Positions 45,669-55,740 of a stretch of 64,000 nucleotides of DNA are shown here, in pieces. Under the pieces are notes generated by a model. It worked only from the letters and a program-made list of their open reading frames with translations. It was not told where the DNA came from and did no database searches. The translations under genes and the position numbers were made by a program. The stretch's first letter is position 1. The number at the start of each line of letters is the position of its first letter. The stretch comes from Meconema thalassinum (taxonomy: Eukaryota > Arthropoda > Insecta > Orthoptera > Tettigoniidae): the NCBI GenBank assembly GCA_946902985.2, contig OX336393.1:47693131-47757130 (forward strand), given 5' to 3'.

Positions 45669-45798
45669 GTGCAAATAATGTCCCTTTGGCTGTCTGTTTG
45701 TTTGTCTGTTTGTTTCTATGTCTCTTTGGCTGTCTGTTTGTTTGTCTGTTTGTTTGTATGTCCTTTGGCTGTCTGTTTGTTTGTCTGTTTGTTTGTAT
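45669..45798 (+). repeat. Repeat J, copy 3, left part (gypsy target)
   Basis: Three minisatellite units of the type CTTTGGCTGTCTGTTTGTTT lead up to the LTR at 45799. The repeat resumes at 59481 with GTCCTTTGGCTGTCTG, so the LTR retrotransposon interrupted this copy. Confidence 0.8.
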
Positions 45799-48700
45799 TG
45801 TGACCGTATAGTCGAGTCAACAACCACGATGACTTTCCTAACATCCCATAAGTCGAATAAAATTACCGTGAGGATCAGGTGACCTTCCATAAAGGCTAAA
45901 GCGGCACGAGAGTCCGTAGTCCACAGGGATCGTGGTACATGGTGACGATGGTCATAGACCGCCTAAGGAAAGGTTCACCTTAAAACTAGACTGAGAAATT
46001 AAACATCCAGACTTAAGTAAAACACCGTGAAAATTTATTAAAATTCACAAGCCCCTAGCCTAGTTCGGAGGGTTATAATCGGCTAGTCCGCAAGCTAATA
46101 AATAAACAAAAATAAAGAGCAGGTCCCTACCTGATAAGTCACGGAAAACCCTCGCGAAAGATCTAACTCACAATAATAAAGCAACAACAGCAACGCTAGG
46201 AATATGGCACAACGCAAGTCCCTAGTTCAAGTTACAAGATCAAGCTAATATCTGAATTTACATTTAACAGGGTAGCAAAACAAATCTAAGTTAGGATGGT
46301 ACCATTTCGACATTTATATTTAACGTTAATTCGTCTAGCTAAGTCCTATCAAGTAACAAAATTTACGGCGATGACGTCCGTAAAAGAAAACAATTACATC
46401 CAAAAGCTAAGTGTACAGCCATGAAAAACAAACAATTTAACAATGCTTAATAACTATGTGCTAACAGCACACAAAAAGGTATCATGTAGGATTTATACAC
46501 TTGACATCATAAATAAGTAATGAAATAGACACAGTAGTTTTATTAAAAATCCCTGCCTGCACCTTGGTTTACTCTTTGTAAACCATAGTCATCTAATGTG
46601 TATAATTACGGTGACGAATGCGTAGTTGAGACCACGTCTGACATCGCATGGCCTGAGCTCCACAAGCTACGAACGCTAGGTTCGCGCATGCTTCAGGTCG
46701 CTACAAAAATGTCAACTGTCCTAGTCATTTCCTCACAAGGAAATTATCTTCAACTGCACGGCTATGTCAACAGTTCCAGAATGCAAAGAACAAAGTTAGA
46801 TAGAAAGAATCGTTAGTTAGCCTTGTTTTACAACAATTATGCGTCTTATTATTAAGATGTCGGTTTATAGGATTATCGTAGGTTTATGGCGAATAACATT
46901 GACAATAGCCTGGGCACGGAGTGTCTCCCCTGAGATCATTCTCCACCAAAAAGCCTCGACTCAACAGTCGGAATATAATCAACGAGTACAACAACTCGGA
47001 CACACAATAACACGGGTTACCAGCGGCGCTAAGCTCGCGTTCAATAACTCTGGGATAGGCCTGTACACAACAGTTACCTTACAATAACATCTAGTCCACG
47101 GGAACAGTCCCGGACAAGGCATACTCAAAATACCTTCATACAATAACATCCTGCTATTACAGGGTAGCCTTCACCATACTATGGAAAACCTTACATAACT
47201 GTACCTGTCAGACGACAGTACACGCAACAGAGCGTTTAACTAACAAAAAAACATCTATAAAACATGTGATCAAATACAAGAGTGGAAACTAATTTCCATA
47301 AGCAAAATAGCAATGAAAGGAGAAGCGAATACAAATCGTACTCTGTCCTTGTCAATAGTAGTTTTGTCTCACAATGAAGCAGGCGTGCTTTCAGGTCACT
47401 GGGTTACATAACCAGTTTATTCAAGGCCGGCGATTTAATCAATACAAAACCTGCACCTGGCCAGTTCATAAAAAACTTTACCATAGGTTACGGACCTCTA
47501 AAGAGTCCGTGTATAAAACACACTCAATAAATCTGAATATAATAAAACAATTCCGTCTTTCTACCAAAGACGTCTAAATGAAAGTCATCTTACAATTTCT
47601 GGAGCTCTTTGCTTTAAAAAAATACAATTCAGTAGTTGCTAGTACTTCAAATAAAAAACGTGTCTCACATGATACAAGCAAAAATGATAATTGTGGCGCA
47701 GATTCACACACTAGATCTGCTTAATGATACGTTGGGAACTGAGTTCGATGCTAGGCAACGAAACATTCCTTCTAGTTGTTAGGTTCAAACTTGACCAAGA
47801 ATAGCTTCTGAGCTCATTCAAAATGAAATATAATGCATTTACAAAACTGGTAGTTACAGTCGACTACCTAAATGATACGACCGTTCTAACGACAGTCAGG
47901 GGTATAACAAAGGATGGCTGCGAAGAATGCAGTTAATGAATAACCATGGCATCTGATTGCCATAACTAAAGTCAGCAAAGACTTGAAAATTACCCCAAGT
48001 AGGGTTGAACAAAATAGCCTCAAAATGACTACCATCAGGTTCAGCAAAAAGTAGGCATTGACGTTCTACGACGTTCATCAGGCTGCACCAGGGCTGACCA
48101 AAATGTCTGACCCCAAGGGTGTCTCACTCTAAACTGAAATAAATGACATCTAACTAATCTAGTTACATCCCTACCTAGAAAAATGGCTGACACTGAGTGC
48201 GGTTGGTTCACAAACTACATTAAATCTACTATACCACCAAAAACTAGAACAAGGAAGGGGTGTGACAAAAACTCACGAAATGGAGGAGCTCTCACTCGGC
48301 TCTCTATTCCACAACAAGGGTTGTACAAAATCCTCTCTGGCTCTCTGGATCGGTATCCTCCTCATCAGGATTCCCATCTGGACTCCTCCAAAGACCAGGG
48401 TTCGATTTGTCCCTGTCGACATCTTCGTGGATGTGCCTGGAAATAGCATTTTTGGCTCCTTCCTTCTCGTTCGTCGTCCTGGAAGTTCCACCATCATGCT
48501 GTTTCCCGTAGAAACGTCACCCTCATACCGGGATGGTATTAGCCCATGGTGACTGCTTCAATCATGGTGAAGAAAAGTCCAATCACGTGGGTTGTGAAAT
48601 AGGTTGCGTAATAATTCATCCTCTCACTTTCAAAATTATAATGTTTGTCGTGAATGTTATAGGCTTCAATTATAAAATACGACACAGCCTTAATTTTGCA

Positions 48701-49532
48701 GATGTGGATTAGCATGTGAGCTAACACTGTTTTATAATTCTGCACGTGCTAGTGACGCTACTTTTGTATCACGCAGCATCCGTGAATTATACGTCGTTTT
48801 CAAAATGAAATATCCACTTTGGCAATTTAAATATCTCATACAATTATAATCACACTTATTCAGGATAATTGAAACACTATTACCTGTATATTTCCACTAG
48901 GCATCTGCCCTCCACATACGCGTGGGTAAAATGTGGTGTTACAGCAATGTTGTGCAATACACTATACTTGCCAATAATTATTTTCCAAACTTCTTCTTTA
49001 GTTCACTGGGCTTCAACAACAGTGAATAATAGTATTAGCGTGCTCGATGGCACCTTATAATCACTTTTAACGCTAAACAGCGGATATTCTTCTACGTCTC
49101 GTAGGACAAATGTAATTCCACGCCTACACAAGGCGGATTCTCAAGACGCAGTGCAAGGTACTGGGTGTCTCTAGAAAGTAGGTCGTCAAAACGAAGTCGT
49201 TGAGCGACTACTTACGTTCCTTTTTGCGTATCTGCAAGGGTATTACCTTACCTAAAGTAAAAATAAACATTCTCCAAAATGTTTTAATAATGCAGCATGA
49301 CGAAATGGAATATTCTGAGTCTTGTGGAAAGATAAAATTAATTAATAAGACCTCAGATAAATAATTAGCAGTTTTCACCAAAGTCAAAAGTGCGATTCAC
49401 CGCTACTTCAAAAGGTATCGCGTGATCTCTCAGCTTCACGTGGCTTCCTGGGTGTGTTCAAAAGTACAACATCCCATCATAAATGCTCTGTCACAAAAAA
49501 AAAATCACATGAACCATAGCTCAGCGGGTTCA
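45799..49532 (-). repeat. 3' LTR, 3734 bp
   Basis: Aligned with 55741-59476 at a constant offset of 9942, I find eight substitutions and a 2-nt difference in one A-run (49495 against 59447). On the minus strand it starts TGAACCCGCT and ends GGTCACA. No long coding frame; the short frames repeated in both LTRs are there only because the LTRs are copies. U3/R/U5 limits could not be set. Confidence 0.93.
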
Positions 49533-49546
49533 TCTGCCCTTCCGTC
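49533..49546 (-). other. Polypurine tract
   Basis: On the minus strand CGACGGAAGGGCAGA directly precedes the LTR start TGAACCC. A purine-rich run at this position is the expected primer for plus-strand synthesis. Confidence 0.7.
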
Positions 49547-49653
49547 GTTTCAAATAAAATGTTGGGATAACATTTTTATTTGCATTGAAATTCATTCAAG
49601 AGTGATATTTTTTTAGATTGGCTGCATTAAAGGTTCCAATGCGCTCTCCTGTC

Positions 49654-52600
49654 CTAATATCTTCTATTACATAAAGTTCCATTGTTCAAAGGCTGTCGGA
49701 TACGACTAGGGCCATAATACAAGGATAGAAATTTTCCATATATGCGGTCTATAGGACTAGAAATTCCGGGTCTCCTTATAAGGATAAGGTCTCCTTCTAC
49801 TAGTGGTTCTCTAAACCTCAGGCGTCTAGTTCTTCTCAAGCGCTTGGCAGCTTGTCTGTCCTTAGTCTCTCTCGCAGCTAAAAGTCTGCTGGCATGTGAT
49901 GGTTGCAAACAAGGTGGATTTACAATCACACGATCCCATATTCTCAGCGGCTTCTGGTTCAAATGCAAGACCATAGGTATTTGACCAGTGCTCTCATGGA
50001 TTGTTGAATTAATACATTTTGCCATAATAACAAGGACTTCAGTCCATCGCCAGTGTTCTTCTTGACAATATAATCGACAGAATTTTGCGATAATAGACAT
50101 CACGCATTCTGCTGGGTTGCTCTCTGGATGTCGAATAGATGATAAAACATGACCTATTTCAAGCTCATTCATGGCATTGGCAAATTCTGCTGAGGTGTAC
50201 TGTGATCCGTGATCAGTCAACAGGAATTGTGGCTTTCCTGCCTCCGGTATCACTTGACGTCTAATCCTCTGAATAATCTGATGTGCAGTAGCTTTTTGAA
50301 TCGGATGAAGCATCGTATATTTCGTGAATACATCAATAGTTACAACGATGTATCGATTCCCACGACGAGCCTTAGGTATTGGGCCATACAGGTCCTGTGC
50401 ATATAACTCTCTAGGTTGAGTTGGTAGTATTGGTCTAGGTTGTTCCTTCAGCAAGTGTGACGTGTACTTGTTCCGCTGGCATGCGTCGCAAGCACGTAAA
50501 CACTGTCTAACGGTGGCTCCTAACCCTTTCCATGTAAAAGACTCCTTGATGGTTGCAATGGTTTTGTCTGTTCCACCATGTCCAATGGATAAATGTACCA
50601 TAAGAATAACAGATTCTTGGTATCTCCTAGGAATAACTGCACGCAGTTGAGTGTGGTCCTCGTCTACAAACTTGTATAAGACACGATGATAAATCAAATA
50701 ATCATCTGCAACAGCAGCAATTCTTGCATAATGATCATCCTGTGGATCCATTCTTCGTTCTAGGAAACGGATAATATGTCTGAGTTCCTCCTCACGTCGC
50801 TGTCCTTCGGGTAGATGACGAAGTCGGCGAAGGTGTTCCTCGCATTCTCCCTCGATGTCTATGGCATTAACAGTAGCTTCAGGATTCCGGCTGAGGATGT
50901 CGGCCAACACATTCTCTCTGCCTGGTCGATAAACTATTTCCAAATCGAACTGTTGGAGAAACAGCGTCCAACGTGTGATCCTGTCGCTTGCCAGTCTTGT
51001 TCTTAAGATGAAGGTTAACGCATGATGATCGGTTCTCACAATAATCCTCTGGCCTAACAGAAGTTTCTGCCAGTATTCAAGTGCGTAGACAATTGCAAGT
51101 GCTTCTATCTCGGTCGTGAAGTAGTGAGATTCATGTGCTCTTAAACGTCGGCTTAAGAAAGCGATGTAATGACGTTTCTTCTCATCATCCTCCTGCAGTA
51201 AAATGGCTCCTATACCAATAGCAGATGCATCAGTTTCTCGAATATAGTTCCGAGAATAATCTGGATATTCTAACTTAATTGAGTCCACGAGCATCTGTTT
51301 AGCTCTCCTGAAAGCTATCTCGCATTCATAATTCCAGTTCCACCTGCAGTTCTTTTTCAATAATCCTTGCAGTGGTGAAACAGTCTCGGAATACTTCTCA
51401 CAATGAGCAGCAAAGAATTGGAGAATTCCTAAGAATTGTCTCACGTGTTTCACACGGGTTGGCGTTGGAAATGCAGCAACAGTTCTAATCTTTGCCGGAT
51501 TCGGTCTATATCCTTCTCCATTGATTATGTGTCCTACGAATTTCACTTCTTTCTGAAAGAATCGACACTTGTCAAATTTGACCTTAAAATTCGCCTGTCG
51601 AAGATTCTCAAAAACAAAGCGCAATGTCTTTAAATGCTCTTCTTCTGTTTCTGAAGCTATGATTATGTCATCCACATAACATATTACTCTCTGCTTCACT
51701 TCAGGAGTCAGCTTGGCATCAAGTGCTCTGATTAATGCGGCTCCGGCATTTTTCAATCCAAATGGTAGTTTTCGGAAGACATAAGTAGTCTGATCAAACA
51801 AGAATCCAGTATATTTCTGAGTATGCTCGGATAATCTGATATGGTAATAAGACTGAACCAAGTCCAATGATGAAAATATCCTTTTTCCTTTGAACTTCCT
51901 GAGAATGTCCCTAATCTTGGGCGGTCTGTCATGCTCAGGAGCTAGGCGTTCATTCAAGGCTCTGGCATCAAGACAAAGTCTCAAGCTTCCATCTACCTTA
52001 ACCACAGGCGTTATGGGATTCAAGAAATGAGTCGGTGATTTCTTGATTGTGCCTGCTGCTTCCATCTCATGGATCTTCTTAGCAGCTTCTTCGAGATGTT
52101 TCTCGGCAATCGGATAGATCTTTTTCTGGAATGGGGAATCATCCAGTAACACAAGATCATACTCGTAGTCTAATATCTCACCAGGTGTGGTGTCGAATAT
52201 ATCCCTGTATTCGTTCAATATTGCCTCAAGATCCTCACGTATGGGTGCTGATAACGATTCTGCCTCTTCGTCGGCATCTAGTGTCGCCTCAATTTCCTTG
52301 CCATTTAATTCTTCGACTACGTCGACTTCGGATAGGAATTCCGGTTCTTCTTCAATTAGGCTCATCTGAATGGGTTCGTTCGGCTTGAACTCTACCGTAT
52401 TCCGTCCCATGTCAATGATTCCATCATATTTTCTAATGAAGTCTGCGCCTAAAATGGCATCATGATGCAGGCCCTTCATTACAAGAAATTCGTGCAAGTA
52501 CACGTGGCTCGAAATCTTCAGAGTACACAGAATCTGGATTTTGCACGTTACAACGCGGTCAGGTATGACACCTCTGACTCTTACAGCTGAAATAGGCAGC

Positions 52601-52815
52601 TCTGTCACCTCAGAGTTTGCTTTCAGTCTGGCATGGCAATCGGCGGAAATTACACTAATCATCGCCCCAGTATCGATGAGTATGACTACACTGACTTCAT
52701 TCAAGGTGGCTACGATCTTGGGTAGACGTGTTAATTCATAATTGTGGTTCGTCGTTCGTCCAACAAGTCTTCTTGGATTGGCTCCCAGATTAATATAGTG
52801 GCAGTTACTCGGTGC
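49654..52815 (-). CDS. pol: Ty3/gypsy Pol polyprotein
   Basis: The frame is open from 52815 to the stop at 49654; numbering here starts at the TTG at 52704 (1016 residues). Protease: ILIDTGA at 8-14 and ILGAD at 84-88. Reverse transcriptase: LDLVQSYYHI near 280 and the catalytic YVDD at 343-346. RNase H: D492, E532 or E534, D559, D602. Integrase: HHCC zinc finger H704, H709, C739, C742; core D771, D831, E866 (34 residues between the last two). Together these make and insert the DNA copy. No ATG precedes the protease motif, and the frame differs from gag. Near the end (49673-49675) one extra T appears to shift the frame, so the last residues look atypical; otherwise the frame is intact. Confidence 0.93.
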   Translation of the reverse strand, partial: APSNCHYINLGANPRRLVGRTTNHNYELTRLPKIVATLNEVSVVILIDTGAMISVISADCHARLKANSEVTELPISAVRVRGVIPDRVVTCKIQILCTLKISSHVYLHEFLVMKGLHHDAILGADFIRKYDGIIDMGRNTVEFKPNEPIQMSLIEEEPEFLSEVDVVEELNGKEIEATLDADEEAESLSAPIREDLEAILNEYRDIFDTTPGEILDYEYDLVLLDDSPFQKKIYPIAEKHLEEAAKKIHEMEAAGTIKKSPTHFLNPITPVVKVDGSLRLCLDARALNERLAPEHDRPPKIRDILRKFKGKRIFSSLDLVQSYYHIRLSEHTQKYTGFLFDQTTYVFRKLPFGLKNAGAALIRALDAKLTPEVKQRVICYVDDIIIASETEEEHLKTLRFVFENLRQANFKVKFDKCRFFQKEVKFVGHIINGEGYRPNPAKIRTVAAFPTPTRVKHVRQFLGILQFFAAHCEKYSETVSPLQGLLKKNCRWNWNYECEIAFRRAKQMLVDSIKLEYPDYSRNYIRETDASAIGIGAILLQEDDEKKRHYIAFLSRRLRAHESHYFTTEIEALAIVYALEYWQKLLLGQRIIVRTDHHALTFILRTRLASDRITRWTLFLQQFDLEIVYRPGRENVLADILSRNPEATVNAIDIEGECEEHLRRLRHLPEGQRREEELRHIIRFLERRMDPQDDHYARIAAVADDYLIYHRVLYKFVDEDHTQLRAVIPRRYQESVILMVHLSIGHGGTDKTIATIKESFTWKGLGATVRQCLRACDACQRNKYTSHLLKEQPRPILPTQPRELYAQDLYGPIPKARRGNRYIVVTIDVFTKYTMLHPIQKATAHQIIQRIRRQVIPEAGKPQFLLTDHGSQYTSAEFANAMNELEIGHVLSSIRHPESNPAECVMSIIAKFCRLYCQEEHWRWTEVLVIMAKCINSTIHESTGQIPMVLHLNQKPLRIWDRVIVNPPCLQPSHASRLLAARETKDRQAAKRLRRTRRLRFREPLVEGDLILIRRPGISSPIDRIYGKFLSLYYGPSRIRQPLNNGTLCNRRY

Positions 52816-52831
52816 TCAACCGAACAAGAAT

Positions 52832-55354
52832 CTATTGATTTTTCGGCGTTTTTTTTCTGTCCTGGCGAGAAGTACTGGGCTGGTTCTGCTCCGTCTCCTG
52901 CGCCGAATTTCTATTTTCCCTCGAAGTAGGGTTCCGTTCTCCCTCTTCTTGGATCTGCAATTCTCTCAGTTGTTGGAGGTACTCACGGCTATCCCGTGCT
53001 CTTCCTTTCCAATCCCTGTCTGCCTGGTATCTAGGGTCTCGATTCCTGTCGTATCCCCTACTATATCGATAGTCTCTACGGATACTTCCGTGTTGTTGAT
53101 TTCTTCCTTCATTCCCTCGGCGGTTGTTTTCATGACGTCGGTTGTCGTCCGTCCTTCGGTCGAATCGCCGGTTCCAATGACTTCGCCGGTCATCTTGTTG
53201 ATTTCGAGTATAAGGAGTGTTGTTCCATTCTCTCCTGTTATAACTGTAGTTGTTATCACGTCGCCCAGAGTCCTCTGTGGTTTGCGTTTGTTGTGGCGTC
53301 TGGCTCACTTGATCAACAGTCGTCAGATTCAGATGTCTATCCTCGCGCCTATCAGCCTTCTGCTGACGGTGTGTAGGGAACTGTTCTGTGTTAGCATCCA
53401 ACCTTCGCAGTATCTGGTCACACTGCTGGAAAGTGGATGCCCCTGCAGCGATCAACGCACGTTGTATACCCGCAGGGTACTGCCAAACAATTGTGTTCAC
53501 CAAATCTTGTTCGGACAACGGGGGCTGAAGACAACGGAGCTTCGCGAGCTGTATTGCGAAGTAATTCGCATAACGAGTAGGTGTATTGGAACTGTACCTT
53601 CGAGTGTACATCTCAGCTCGGATGCTCTGCTGGATGTCGCTCGACCAATATGTTCTTAATAATGCTTCCTTAAAGTCCTGGTAGCCTGTAAATGAGTATC
53701 TGAATGCTCTGAACCAGGTACCGGCTTGTCCCTCTAGCAGTCGCTCTATAACTCTTAGTTCCCTCTCTGGAGTTACCATAGTATCACGTAAGTAGCTCTC
53801 GACATTTGCTAGGAATTCCACTGGAGTAACACCACTTCCAGTTCCTGAGAAGCGAGCTGGTTGCTCCTCTCTTGAACGAATTATGGTGACATTCCCCTGC
53901 GTATGCGCGGGTCTGAACGTATTTTGCATGTAACTCTGCGTAGGAGTGTTAGTCTCATGACTAATTCGATTAGATGCTGGTTGAAACGGATGAGCGTCAA
54001 AGTTCAAGGTCTGACCTTGCGCTGAATTAGTGAATTGTGACGGTTGCGATTCCATAGGCGCGCTGGGTTGGAAATGGGTAGGCATCATTCCTCCTGATTG
54101 GGATATAGGCGTTTCCTGAGATTCTCCCAACTGTGGGTGTACGTGTCTCTCTCTAGGAATCGTCTCGAGTCTGTCCAGACGTCTTTCTATTACTTCAAGT
54201 CCTGGGATGGTTCTGGCTGCGACTTTGTTGCCGAAGTCGTTCAATTGCAGCTCGATCCTGTCAACCTTTCCCTTGAGGTTTGTGTCTACCTTGCGTATGG
54301 CCGTCCTGAGGTTATAACTGAGGTCTAACCTCTCGGTCACCGCGACTTCCTCAAATCTTTTTTGTAAGGAATCGATCTCTCCTTCAACTCTGGACATATT
54401 TTCTTGGATTTTACCCACATCGTCTCTAACCTCGGCTACCTTAGCCTCGACTGTGGTCTCGTGTTCGTTGAGGTCACCTATCAATAACATGAGGTCAATT
54501 TTGTGTTCCTCATGATGAACATCAACTGTCTCACGTTGACTAGCTACGGTTTCCGTCAATTCTGAAATGTTTCTCCTGTTGGTGTTAAGTTCTTCTTTAA
54601 CCTCCATCATGCCATCAACGATAGTCTTCACGTTGTTATTAACGGCATTGGCAGCTCCTCTCATCAAGATTAAACCAATGTTCATGGTTGCCATGTCCTT
54701 CTTCACATTTCCGATAAATCCCTCGACTTGATCTAGTCGAGTCCCGAATTCTTCCCTAGTATGTTCCAGATCTGCTCTCATGTCTATCTGGACTTTATTC
54801 AAGGTTGTCTGAATTTGAGCTGTGTGCTCCTCCAATCGGTTTTGCACATCCTCCCTAGCTCTATTCATCTGGTCGGTTAAGCAATCTACGCGCTGGTTAG
54901 CCTCCTTATGGTGTCGTATGACATCAACCCTAACAGCTGCTAAACCTGCCGTCAGATCATTTCTCGCTTCGACCCTATATGCGTCCATGTCTGCCCTGAC
55001 TTGAGTTAAATCAGCCCTAACATTGTTTACAGACTGGGTGTTAATCTCTAAGTCTAGCCTTACTTGATCCACATGACCACTAACTTTGTTGACTTCCTGT
55101 CTAACCTGGTCCACATGACCACTTACATTGTTTATAGACTGAGTGTTAATCTCTAAGTCCTGTCTTACATTGTTGACTTCCTGTCTAACCTGGTCCACAT
55201 GACCACTTACAGTATTTACAGCCTGAGTATTCTGACCTAAGTCAGCAGTAATCTGTTGAAGATTGGCATTCACACCTGCCAACATCTCTCCAAACACACG
55301 ACGAATAGTTTCCTCATCCATAGATAAGAAATATATGAGAAAGTGAGGGATCAA
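52832..55354 (-). CDS. gag: Gag-like protein with coiled-coil N-terminus
   Basis: 840 codons, though the better start is probably Met12 (55319-55321, MDEETIRR). Residues about 30-420 are heptad-rich and predicted coiled coil, opening with near-tandem units containing VSGHVDQVRQEVN. Residues about 510-650 look like a retrotransposon gag/capsid domain, with AGTWFRAFRYSF and YWSSDIQQSIRAEM. The C-terminus is very rich in Arg, Asn, Gln and Asp (NRRFDRRTDDNRRHENNRRG) and lacks any CCHC zinc knuckle, so RNA binding probably relies on the basic tail. It would assemble particles carrying the element RNA. The stop TAG is at 52832-52834. The upstream leader 55355-55720 has no frame. Confidence 0.88.
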   Translation of the reverse strand: MIPHFLIYFLSMDEETIRRVFGEMLAGVNANLQQITADLGQNTQAVNTVSGHVDQVRQEVNNVRQDLEINTQSINNVSGHVDQVRQEVNKVSGHVDQVRLDLEINTQSVNNVRADLTQVRADMDAYRVEARNDLTAGLAAVRVDVIRHHKEANQRVDCLTDQMNRAREDVQNRLEEHTAQIQTTLNKVQIDMRADLEHTREEFGTRLDQVEGFIGNVKKDMATMNIGLILMRGAANAVNNNVKTIVDGMMEVKEELNTNRRNISELTETVASQRETVDVHHEEHKIDLMLLIGDLNEHETTVEAKVAEVRDDVGKIQENMSRVEGEIDSLQKRFEEVAVTERLDLSYNLRTAIRKVDTNLKGKVDRIELQLNDFGNKVAARTIPGLEVIERRLDRLETIPRERHVHPQLGESQETPISQSGGMMPTHFQPSAPMESQPSQFTNSAQGQTLNFDAHPFQPASNRISHETNTPTQSYMQNTFRPAHTQGNVTIIRSREEQPARFSGTGSGVTPVEFLANVESYLRDTMVTPERELRVIERLLEGQAGTWFRAFRYSFTGYQDFKEALLRTYWSSDIQQSIRAEMYTRRYSSNTPTRYANYFAIQLAKLRCLQPPLSEQDLVNTIVWQYPAGIQRALIAAGASTFQQCDQILRRLDANTEQFPTHRQQKADRREDRHLNLTTVDQVSQTPQQTQTTEDSGRRDNNYSYNRREWNNTPYTRNQQDDRRSHWNRRFDRRTDDNRRHENNRRGNEGRNQQHGSIRRDYRYSRGYDRNRDPRYQADRDWKGRARDSREYLQQLRELQIQEEGERNPTSRENRNSAQETEQNQPSTSRQDRKKTPKNQ

Positions 55355-55720
55355 TTTCTACTGGAACTTACAGCTATGATTAGTTACTTGGTAGTATAAA
55401 GCTTGCTTCATTTATATAAATATCACGAGTACAGCTGGAGTATGCAAACTAAGTGCTTCTACATTTACAAAGACAACGGTGAGCAAAGCAAAGTATTACA
55501 TTTACTTAGGATGAGGCATCATCAAAGAAAATCCTATCCTTCATTTATCTAACACTAAAGCCTCACCCCATGGACTTCTATCAAACATGAATGCCATGCG
55601 GTCAATTGATCTGCAGTACGACTTTCTAAGTTCGTCCCAGTCCTGTCAATTTACCATTAATCAACATTAAGATCCTCAAAAATAACATGGTACTGAGGGT
55701 CACCACGTTAACGTCGGCAC

Positions 55721-55735
55721 ATGAGTTGGGCGCCA
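55721..55735 (-). other. Primer-binding site, tRNA-Lys type
   Basis: On the minus strand, five bases (TAAAT) after the LTR end CACA comes TGGCGCCCAACTCAT. The first 11 bases fit the complement of a tRNA-Lys 3' end; the rest do not. It would prime minus-strand DNA synthesis. Confidence 0.75.
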
Positions 55736-55740
55736 ATTTA

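Noticed and set aside
46598..49060. Short frames repeated at 56540-59002 as duplicated genes
   Set aside because: They lie in the two LTRs and are identical because the LTRs are copies; no domains are visible.
49533..49653. An env gene in the gypsy element
   Set aside because: Only about 120 bp separates pol from the 3' LTR.
52835..53659. A 274-codon plus-strand gene
   Set aside because: It is the antisense of the gag C-terminus.
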